From: JBBKXP01 sp038323615
GTDB taxonomy: Bacteria > Pseudomonadota > Alphaproteobacteria > Rhodobacterales > Rhodobacteraceae
Direction: 5' to 3'
DNA: 64,000 nt
Assembly (NCBI GenBank): GCA_038323615.1
Contig: JBBQHC010000002.1
Location: 1-64,000 of the forward strand
A program made the translations under genes and the position numbers. The notes below the pieces were generated by a model that saw only the letters and a list, made by a program, of their open reading frames with translations, searched no databases and was not told the origin of the DNA. Below are positions 57,869 through 64,000 of the stretch, piece after piece. Each line of letters starts with the position of its first letter. Within the stretch, counting starts at the first letter, position 1.

Positions 57869-57911
57869 CCCCCGTTGCCAGCCGTCCGGCGCATTGCTAT
57901 GGCCTAACCCC

Positions 57912-58616
57912 ATGTCCGACAGCCATCACCCCAAAGGCGCCCCGTGGCGCAATTTCTATGGCCGGATCCGGGGCAAGACGATCCGGGCCAGCCAGCACGA
58001 CTATCTGGACAACGACCTTGACCCCCTCAGTCCCGGTGCGGTCAGTTGGGAAGCCAACCCGGACCGCACCCCGCTGGACCTGACCGCGCTGTTTGGTGGG
58101 CGGGACGTCTGGTTGGAAATCGGTTTTGGCGGCGGCGAACATCTGGTCGGTGTCGCGGCGGCCAACCCGCAGATCGGCATCATCGGGGCGGAACCCTTCG
58201 TCAACGGCGTCGCCATGCTGCTGGGCAAGGTGCGCCGCGCCGGTGTTACCAATCTGCGGGTGCATCCGGGCGACGTGCGCGATCTGTTCGACGTGCTGCC
58301 GGCGGGGTCGATCCGCAAGGCATTTCTGAACTATCCCGATCCCTGGCCTAAAACGCGCCACCACCGCCGCCGCTTTGTCACCCAGGACCATCTGCTGCCG
58401 CTGGCCGCCGTCATGGCCAAAGGTGCGCAGTTCCACGTTGCCACCGACATCCCGGACTACGTTCGCCAGACCCTGAAAGATGTGCCCCTGGCCGGATTTG
58501 CGCGCGACGACGCCGACATTCACTCCCCTTGGGACGGCTGGATTTCCACCCGCTACGAACAAAAGGCTTTGCGCGAGGGCCGCGTGCCGCATTACATGAC
58601 GTTCCGCAAGCCGTGA
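57912..58616 (+). CDS. trmB: tRNA (guanine-N7-)-methyltransferase
   Basis: A 234-aa SAM-dependent methyltransferase for G46 of tRNA. It begins MSDSHHPKGAPWRNFYGRIR. Motif I is WLEIGFGGGEHL near 72, followed by GAEPFVNGVAML. The family signature is FLNYPDPWPKTRHHRRRFV near 140, ending with TRYEQKALREGR. It lies downstream of metK, the source of its cofactor, across a repeat-rich spacer. Confidence 0.94.
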   Translation: MSDSHHPKGAPWRNFYGRIRGKTIRASQHDYLDNDLDPLSPGAVSWEANPDRTPLDLTALFGGRDVWLEIGFGGGEHLVGVAAANPQIGIIGAEPFVNGVAMLLGKVRRAGVTNLRVHPGDVRDLFDVLPAGSIRKAFLNYPDPWPKTRHHRRRFVTQDHLLPLAAVMAKGAQFHVATDIPDYVRQTLKDVPLAGFARDDADIHSPWDGWISTRYEQKALREGRVPHYMTFRKP

Positions 58617-58630
58617 GTGCGGACGCTCCA

Positions 58631-58656
58631 CCGGGAGTATTTTCGGCAAAATGATA
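58631..58656 (+). repeat. Degenerate GAATATTTTT-type repeat
   Basis: CCGGGAGTATTTTCGGC then AAAATGATA, 14 bp after the trmB stop; a diverged member of the same intergenic family. Confidence 0.45.
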
Positions 58657-58721
58657 CCCCGGCGATTTACCCTGTCGGGGAGCTGGTCTATCAGGCGGGC
58701 AACCCTTGTGCGAGGCCGCCG

Positions 58722-60074
58722 ATGTCGCCCCATGCCACCCCCGTTCCGATGACCTCTCGCCGCGCCGGCCCGCTGACGGGTGCGGCGCATGTGCCGGGGG
58801 ACAAGTCGATTTCGCATCGTTCGCTGATCCTTGGCGCGTTGTCGGTTGGCGAAACCCGGATTACCGGGCTGCTGACCGGCGAGGATGTGCTGGATACCGC
58901 ATTGGCGATGCGCGCCTTTGGCGCCGAGGTTGTGGACCACGGCAACGGCGCGTGGTCGGTCCAGGGTGTCGGCGTCGGCGGTTTCGCCGAACCGGCGCGG
59001 GTCATCGACTGCGGTAATTCCGGCACCGGCGTGCGCCTGATCATGGGCGCGATGGCAACCTGTCCGATCACCGCTACCTTCACCGGCGACGCGTCGTTGA
59101 ACGGCCGCCCGATGGGCCGCGTCACCGATCCGCTGGCCCTGTTCGGGGCAAGGGCGGTGGGCCGGGCCGGGGGCCGTTTGCCGATGACCATTGTGGGTGC
59201 AGCCGATCCGGTGCCGGTCCGCTATGCCGTTCCGGTGCCGTCGGCGCAGGTGAAGTCGGCGGTGCTGCTGGCCGGGCTGAACGCGCCGGGGCAGACCGTG
59301 GTGATCGAGAAAGAGGCGACGCGTGATCATACCGAACGGATGCTGGTGGGCTTCGGGGCCACCCTAGCCGTCGAGGAATTGCCCGAGGGCCGCGTCATCA
59401 CCCTGACCGGCCAGCCGGACCTGAAACCCCAGACTATCGTCGTGCCGCGCGACACGTCCTCTGCCGCCTTCCCGGTCTGTGCCGCGATCATCACCGAAGG
59501 CTCGGACGTGCTGGTCCCCAATATCGGCCTGAACCCGACCCGCGCCGGGCTGTTCACCACCCTGCAAGAGATGGGCGCCGATCTGACCTATGAAAACCTG
59601 CGCGAGGAGGGCGGCGAACCCGTCGCCGATCTGCGCGCCCGGTTTTCCCCTGACCTGCGCGGCATTGCGGTGCCGCCCGCGCGTGCCGCAAGCATGATCG
59701 ACGAATACCCGGTTCTGTCCGTCGTCGCCGCCTTTGCGCAGGGGCCGACCGAAATGCGCGGCGTCAAGGAACTCCGGGTCAAGGAAAGCGACCGGATCGA
59801 CGCGATGGCCAAAGGCCTGCGTGCCGCTGGCGTCACCGTGGATGAGGGGCCGGACTGGTGGATCGTTCACGGCCGCGGCCACGGTGATGTGCCGGGCGGC
59901 GTGACGGTCGCCAGCCAGCTGGATCACCGCATCGCGATGGCGTTTCTGGTCATGGGGCTGGCAACCACGCAGCCGATGACGGTCGATGACGCCAGCCCGA
60001 TCGCCACCTCGTTCCCGGTGTTCGAACCGCTGATGCGCGGCCTTGGCGCCGACCTGCGGCGCGACGTGGTCTAG
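58722..60074 (+). CDS. aroA: 3-phosphoshikimate 1-carboxyvinyltransferase (EPSPS, class II-like)
   Basis: A 450-aa shikimate-pathway enzyme. PGDKSISHRSLILGAL near 25 and DASLNGRPMGRVTDP near 125 are the forms found in class II EPSPS (class I has SKSVSNR). GNSGTGVRLIMG near 105 is the phosphoenolpyruvate loop, with Gly where the Agrobacterium CP4 enzyme has Ala. EATRDHTERML and LRVKESDRIDAM are family-typical. The start is ATG 58722, 7 bases after GAGG; ATG 58749 is the alternative. The usual follower cmk is missing here. Confidence 0.93.
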   Translation: MSPHATPVPMTSRRAGPLTGAAHVPGDKSISHRSLILGALSVGETRITGLLTGEDVLDTALAMRAFGAEVVDHGNGAWSVQGVGVGGFAEPARVIDCGNSGTGVRLIMGAMATCPITATFTGDASLNGRPMGRVTDPLALFGARAVGRAGGRLPMTIVGAADPVPVRYAVPVPSAQVKSAVLLAGLNAPGQTVVIEKEATRDHTERMLVGFGATLAVEELPEGRVITLTGQPDLKPQTIVVPRDTSSAAFPVCAAIITEGSDVLVPNIGLNPTRAGLFTTLQEMGADLTYENLREEGGEPVADLRARFSPDLRGIAVPPARAASMIDEYPVLSVVAAFAQGPTEMRGVKELRVKESDRIDAMAKGLRAAGVTVDEGPDWWIVHGRGHGDVPGGVTVASQLDHRIAMAFLVMGLATTQPMTVDDASPIATSFPVFEPLMRGLGADLRRDVV

Positions 60075-60078
60075 CGCC

Positions 60079-60393
60079 ATGCTGGCCGAAGGCATCTGGG
60101 ATATCGACCGGCCCAAAGATGGCGCGGTTTTCGCAGCTGTCTTGGTGATTGCGCAGGGGCCCAAGGGCTACCTTGTGCGGATGAATTCGGGCGTCGCTAA
60201 GGGCGATAATTTCGGGCAGGGCCAGAGCGATCAAAAACAGGGCGATAGCGTCACGACCAAGATCGACGCGGCGACCTGGACCTTTACCGCTGCCGAACTG
60301 GGCCGCAGCCTTGTCGTGACCCGGACCAGCCGCCTGTTCGGCCTGTTGCCCCGCCGCCAGACGGCAACCTATCGGCGGCGGCAATCGCCATGA
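60079..60393 (+). CDS. Hypothetical protein after aroA (104 aa)
   Basis: A small protein starting MLAEGIWDIDRPKDGAVFAA, 4 bp after the aroA stop, with no recognisable motif. It has a weakly hydrophobic beginning, a polar Gln-rich middle (GDNFGQGQSDQKQGDSVT) and a basic tail (RRQTATYRRRQSP). The close spacing to aroA and the 4-bp overlap with the next small gene support expression. Confidence 0.5.
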   Translation: MLAEGIWDIDRPKDGAVFAAVLVIAQGPKGYLVRMNSGVAKGDNFGQGQSDQKQGDSVTTKIDAATWTFTAAELGRSLVVTRTSRLFGLLPRRQTATYRRRQSP

Positions 60394-60506
60394 CGCCGCC
60401 ACGTCCCAGACGCAACTGGCGGGCGATCATCGTCGGCGTTGTGATCGTCGGACTAGGCCTGATCCGCCTGCTGGAAATGTGGGCCGGAACCGCGCGGATA
60501 CCCTGA
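60390..60506 (+). CDS. Tiny single-span membrane protein (38 aa)
   Basis: Thirty-eight codons from an ATG that overlaps the previous stop (ATGA). A basic start (MTPPRPRRNWR) is followed by one helix (AIIVGVVIVGLGLIRLLEMW) and a short tail. The positive-inside N-terminus and clean helix make a membrane peptide likely. The family is unknown. It ends 7 bp before the convergent glnD stop. Confidence 0.55.
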   Translation: MTPPRPRRNWRAIIVGVVIVGLGLIRLLEMWAGTARIP

Positions 60507-60512
60507 ACCACC

Positions 60513-63335
60513 TTACGACGCCTGCGCCCGCGCCGCGCCCTGTTCGATCGCCTCGCGCAGCTTGCGTTCCAGCGCGTCGCGCTTGGATTCGGAGTGGTAT
60601 TTCAGGCCGAACATGTCCTTGACATAAAACGCATCGACGACCTGTTCGCCATAGGTCGCGATGACCGCGCTGGCGATATAGACGTTGGCGTTGGCCAGGG
60701 TGCGCGTCAGGTCATAAAGCAGGCCGGGTCGGTCGCGGGTATCGACCTCGATAATGGTGTAAATCTCGCTGCCGTCATTATCAAAGGTGATCGAGGTCGG
60801 CACCCGGAAGGCCCGTTCGCGTTTCTTGAGTTTATCCTTGTCTTTCAGCGCCTCGCGCGCCACCACCTCGCCGCGCAACGTGCGCAGGATCATATCGCGC
60901 AGGCGGGGCAGGCGGCTTTCTTCGAACGGGTGGCTGTCAGCGTCCTGGACCCAAAAGATCGCCGTGGCGAACCCGTCCTTGGAGGTATAGGTGCGCGCAT
61001 CCACCACATTCGCCCCGGCCAGCGCCAGGGCCCCGGTCATCCGCGAAAACAGCCCCGGATGGTCGGCCATCGCAAAACAGGCGCGGGTCGCGTCGCGGTC
61101 GGGGTCGGGTTTGATGTCGATGGCGATGGCATCCGGGCCAAGGTCGCGCAGCAATCCGGCAAAGACCACATGCGCGGCGTTCGGCAATCCCTGCCAATAG
61201 GGACCATAATGCCGCCCGGTTTCGGCGCGCAAATCCTTGGCGTCCCATGCCGCAAGCGCGTCGCGCAGCGCCCGTTTCGCCTGCGCCTCGCGGGTTTCGC
61301 GGTTCAGATCCTCAAGCCCGGTTTCCAGCGCTGATTTCGTCGCCGTGTATAACCCACGGATCAGCATCGCCTTCCAGTTGTTCCAGACGTTCGGCCCGAC
61401 GCCGCGGATGTCACAAACCGTCAGAACCGTCAGCAAATCCAGCCGTTCGACCGATTTCACCGCCTTGGCAAAGCCGCGCACTGTGCGTGGTTCGGCGATG
61501 TCACGCTTTTGCGCGGTGTCCGACATCAACAGATGATAGCGGACCAGCCATTCGGCGGTTTCGGTATCTTTTTTGGACAGACCCATGCGGGGGCCGACCC
61601 GGCGCACGATCTGCGCCCCCAGCACCGAATGATCCTCGGGGCGGCCCTTGCCGACGTCATGCAGCAGCAGGGCCAGATACAACACCCGGCGGTTGATGCC
61701 GCGTTTCAGGATGCCGGATGCAATCGGCAGTTCCTCGATCAGTTCGCCGCGTTCGATCCGGGCCAGATGGCCGATGCACTGGATGATGTGTTCATCGACG
61801 GTGTAGGAGTGATACATATTGAATTGCATCATCGCGACGACCGGGGCGAATTCGGGGACGAAGGCACCAAGAATGCCCAGTTCGTTCATCCGCCGCAGCG
61901 CCCGTTCCGGGTTGGCATGTTTGAGCAGGGTATCGAAAAACAGCCGCGCCGCTTCGGGATTGTCGCGCATCCTGTCGTCGATCAGGTCCAGATTGGCAGC
62001 CAAAAGGCGCATCGCGTCGGGATGCAGCAGGGTGCCGGTGCGCAGGGCTTCCTCAAAGATCCGCAGCATGTTCAGCGGGTCGGACAGAAACGCCTTCGGG
62101 TCGGCCACGGTGATCCGGTTCTGCTTGATCGCGTAGGGGGCCTTGGCGGTCTTTTTGCGGCTCAGCAGACGCTGCAACATCGGTTCGGTCTTGGTATGGG
62201 TCGCCTCGAGCGCGGTCAGGAAAATCCGCGTCAATTCGCCGACACGGGTCGCATGACGGAAATAATCCTGCATGAAATGTTCGACCGCGCGGCGACCGCC
62301 CTGATCGCGGTAGCCCAGTTTTCCGGCCACCTCGACTTGCAAATCGAAGGTCAGCTGGTCCATCGCCCGTCCGGTGATCAGATGCAGAGTGCAGCGGGTT
62401 GACCAGAGAAAATCTTCGGCGGTCTTGAAGGTGCTGAATTCGTCCTCGGTGAACACCCCAAGGCCGATCAGGGCAGCACTGTCCTGCACCCCGTAAACGT
62501 ATTTGCCGATCCAGAACAGCGATTGCAGATCGCGCAACCCGCCTTTGCCCTCTTTGACATTGGGCTCGACCATGTAACGCTGGCCGCCTTGTTTGCGGTG
62601 GCGCTCGGTGCGCTCGGCCAGTTTGGCCTCGATGAAATCCGCGGCGGTGGATTTGAACAGATCGGACCACAGGCGGTCGCGCAGTTCGCCGGCAAGGGCG
62701 GCATTGCCCGCCAGATAGCGTTGTTCGATCAGCGATGTGCGGATCGTATAGTCGTCGCGGGCCAGCCGGATGCAATCCCTGATCGTACGGCAGGCGTGGC
62801 CGACCTTCAGCTTGAGATCCCAGAGGATATACAGCATCGATTCGATCAGGCTTTCGGCCCAGGGGGTCGTCTTGTAGGGCATCAGAAACAGCAGATCGAC
62901 ATCGCTGAACAGGGCCATTTCGCCCCGGCCATAGCCGCCGACGGCGACAAGGGCGATGCGTTCGCCCTCGGTCCGGTTCGGGGCCGGATGCAGGGCGGTC
63001 TGGGCGACGTGCAGCACCGATGTGACGACCTGATCGGTCAGCCAGCTATAGGCGCGGGTGGTCGGGCGGGCGGCGAAGGGATCGGCGGCAAAGGCGGCGG
63101 CAATGGCGGCAAGCCCGGCAGTACGGGCCCGCCCGATGATCTGCACGGTGGCGGTGCGCACCGCCATGTTGTCGGTACACGCGGCGATCGCCGCGTCCAA
63201 TTCGGCCCGCACCGCGGCGACATCGAAAATCGCCGCCTCGGGGCAGATCAGGCCGGCCCCCGGAGGGCTGTATTCGGGTGCGGTGGTCGCAGGCCTAGAG
63301 GCCGGCGCGACCAAAGCTGCGGGGGGCTGGGTCAA
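60513..63335 (-). CDS. glnD: [Protein-PII] uridylyltransferase/uridylyl-removing enzyme
   Basis: A 940-aa glutamine sensor that uridylylates PII when nitrogen is scarce and removes UMP when it is plentiful. Domains are a nucleotidyltransferase (GGYGRGEMALFSDVDLLFL near 155), a PII-uridylyltransferase helical part, an HD hydrolase (LLLHDVGKGRPEDHS near 560), and two ACT domains (DHPGLFSRMTGALALAGANV near 755; DTRDRPGLLYDLTRTLA near 870). The start appears to be TTG 63333-63335, seven bases after AGGTGG. This lies within the end of the upstream gene, a 41-bp overlap; an internal start is possible. Confidence 0.93.
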   Translation of the reverse strand: MTQPPAALVAPASRPATTAPEYSPPGAGLICPEAAIFDVAAVRAELDAAIAACTDNMAVRTATVQIIGRARTAGLAAIAAAFAADPFAARPTTRAYSWLTDQVVTSVLHVAQTALHPAPNRTEGERIALVAVGGYGRGEMALFSDVDLLFLMPYKTTPWAESLIESMLYILWDLKLKVGHACRTIRDCIRLARDDYTIRTSLIEQRYLAGNAALAGELRDRLWSDLFKSTAADFIEAKLAERTERHRKQGGQRYMVEPNVKEGKGGLRDLQSLFWIGKYVYGVQDSAALIGLGVFTEDEFSTFKTAEDFLWSTRCTLHLITGRAMDQLTFDLQVEVAGKLGYRDQGGRRAVEHFMQDYFRHATRVGELTRIFLTALEATHTKTEPMLQRLLSRKKTAKAPYAIKQNRITVADPKAFLSDPLNMLRIFEEALRTGTLLHPDAMRLLAANLDLIDDRMRDNPEAARLFFDTLLKHANPERALRRMNELGILGAFVPEFAPVVAMMQFNMYHSYTVDEHIIQCIGHLARIERGELIEELPIASGILKRGINRRVLYLALLLHDVGKGRPEDHSVLGAQIVRRVGPRMGLSKKDTETAEWLVRYHLLMSDTAQKRDIAEPRTVRGFAKAVKSVERLDLLTVLTVCDIRGVGPNVWNNWKAMLIRGLYTATKSALETGLEDLNRETREAQAKRALRDALAAWDAKDLRAETGRHYGPYWQGLPNAAHVVFAGLLRDLGPDAIAIDIKPDPDRDATRACFAMADHPGLFSRMTGALALAGANVVDARTYTSKDGFATAIFWVQDADSHPFEESRLPRLRDMILRTLRGEVVAREALKDKDKLKKRERAFRVPTSITFDNDGSEIYTIIEVDTRDRPGLLYDLTRTLANANVYIASAVIATYGEQVVDAFYVKDMFGLKYHSESKRDALERKLREAIEQGAARAQAS

Positions 63336-63999
63336 GGACGACCACCTGATTGTTGCGGATCTGGGCGACCGCCAGACCCCGTTCGTTCAAGCCGTTGGAC
63401 AGCAGGCGAAAGATGCCGCCGGTGCCCTGAAAACCCTGCGACTGGGTCAGCGCGGCGCGGCCCAGCGCATTGGTCCGGCCCGACGAAACAAGGGCCCCGA
63501 TGGCGGCGATCCCGTCATAGGCAAGGCCCGCAAGGGGGTGCGGGGTCGATCCGTAGCGGGCGTTGTAACGGGCTTCGAAACTCGCGGTGGTGGCACGGTC
63601 CGGCAGCGCGAACAGACCGCCTTGCAGGCCCGGCAGGGCAAGGGCCTGAGGGGCTGCATTCCAGCGGGTCAGGCCGATATAGCGGACGTTGGCGGGGTCA
63701 ATGCCGGCTTCGGGCAGGGCGGTGGCAAGGATCGGCAGATCGGCACTCACCCCGGCGGTCAGGAATATCGCCTGCGCGCCTGACGCATTGACGGCGGCGG
63801 CGATGCCGGGGGCCGCGGCCTGAATCCCGGCCTGGGTCAGCGGATAGCTCTGGATTCCGGCAAGGGTGCCGCCACTGGCGCGGATCGCACCGGCGATGGC
63901 ATCGCGCCCGAAAGTGCCGGCGGTGTCGTCGCCATGCACCACCATGATTTTGCCAAGACCGTTGGCGACGCTGTATTGCACCAGACGGCGGGCCGTCGA
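63295..63999 (-). CDS. Periplasmic-binding-fold protein, penicillin-binding-protein-activator-like (5' end beyond window)
   Basis: The last 234 codons of a leucine/amide-type periplasmic-binding fold. Visible are NGLGKIMVVHGDDTAGTFGR, AIFLTAGVSADLPILATALP, ARYGSTPHPLAGLAYDGIAA and the end NNQVVVLDPAPRSFGRAGL. LpoA-like proteins with this fold activate peptidoglycan synthases and are typical beside glnD in this order; an ABC-transporter binding protein is the alternative. Signal peptide and N-terminal lobe are outside the window. Its end overlaps the glnD start. Confidence 0.75.
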   Translation of the reverse strand, partial: STARRLVQYSVANGLGKIMVVHGDDTAGTFGRDAIAGAIRASGGTLAGIQSYPLTQAGIQAAAPGIAAAVNASGAQAIFLTAGVSADLPILATALPEAGIDPANVRYIGLTRWNAAPQALALPGLQGGLFALPDRATTASFEARYNARYGSTPHPLAGLAYDGIAAIGALVSSGRTNALGRAALTQSQGFQGTGGIFRLLSNGLNERGLAVAQIRNNQVVVLDPAPRSFGRAGL

Positions 64000-64000
64000 A

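Noticed and set aside
62523..63791. 422-aa open frame on the plus strand across glnD and the next gene
   Set aside because: Shadow of two well-supported minus-strand genes caused by high GC; no motif.
1..64000. CRISPR array, prophage, integron or conjugative element
   Set aside because: No regularly spaced repeats, integrase, phage structural or conjugation genes seen on either strand.

Overview
The window is high-GC chromosomal DNA, almost certainly from a member of the Rhodobacterales (Alphaproteobacteria, Roseobacter/Rhodobacter relatives). The evidence is the fabI-fabB-fabA-irrA block, the miaB ... phoH-ybeY-corC-lnt-metK-trmB order, a SAM/SAH riboswitch in front of metK (a class known from Rhodobacterales), a DUF1523 protein, and many copies of the short intergenic repeat with core GAATATTTTT ... 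GCCAAAAGAAG typical of this group. I see no rRNA, tRNA, CRISPR array, prophage or plasmid origin. The only mobile-type gene is a REP-associated tyrosine transposase (RAYT).

Layout. 1-14.3 kb: unlinked metabolic and surface genes. These are an EamA exporter divergent from a hydroxypyruvate isomerase, a VOC/YafY pair, an ECF sigma factor coupled to a membrane-anchored vWA protein, succinate-semialdehyde dehydrogenase, a kynurenine-formamidase-like hydrolase, a P1 (DmpA) peptidase, YghU, creatinase and an L,D-transpeptidase. 14.4-21.8 kb: a compact co-directional block of eight genes with no established function. It holds a TelA-like coiled-coil protein, an uncharacterised 374-aa protein, a large AAA+ ATPase, two small multi-pass membrane proteins, a DUF6638-like protein, a small membrane protein and a DUF1523 protein. 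Most are translationally coupled, so they probably act as one envelope-associated ATPase machine; this is the best candidate here for an undescribed system. 21.8-26.1 kb: a double aldehyde dehydrogenase with deoC (deoxyribose catabolism) and an AraC regulator. 26.2-28.8 kb: rpe, then an OmpR/EnvZ-type two-component pair preceded by helically phased direct repeats.

28.9-44.4 kb: accessory carbon metabolism (NAD-dependent epimerase/uronate dehydrogenase-like, FAD oxidoreductase, alpha-glucosidase, SDR plus FAH hydrolase resembling the last steps of L-fucose oxidation, a mandelate racemase/enolase family dehydratase, a Zn alcohol dehydrogenase, threonine dehydratase, hydrolase, L-2-haloacid dehalogenase, VOC). 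Within it are a phospholipid pair (CdsA-like/PlsC-like) and a PspA/YiaA membrane-stress operon next to a TetR regulator with four copies of a TGAAC-N3-GTTCA palindrome. Two decayed gene ends (alpha/beta-hydrolase and EamA) lie between adh and the threonine dehydratase. 44.5-48.2 kb: unsaturated fatty-acid synthesis genes with a DUF2200 gene inserted, and irrA divergent from fabA. 48.3-48.9 kb: the RAYT gene flanked on each side by two palindromes of the family that is scattered through the window.

49.2-64 kb: housekeeping. A glycosyltransferase-like protein, miaB, a small exported protein, phoH-ybeY-corC-lnt (rRNA maturation, lipoprotein acylation), riboswitch-metK, trmB, aroA (class II-like), two tiny genes, glnD (nitrogen sensing) and the end of a penicillin-binding-protein-activator-like gene.

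Repeats are a main theme: (i) nine GGGTT-NN-AACCC palindromes linked to the RAYT; (ii) about seven AT-rich GAATATTTTT elements at gene ends, three of them next to family (i); (iii) two copies of a ~95-nt foldable element sharing the core GCGAAGCGAGAGGCAGCGAA but with different outer arms that each pair.
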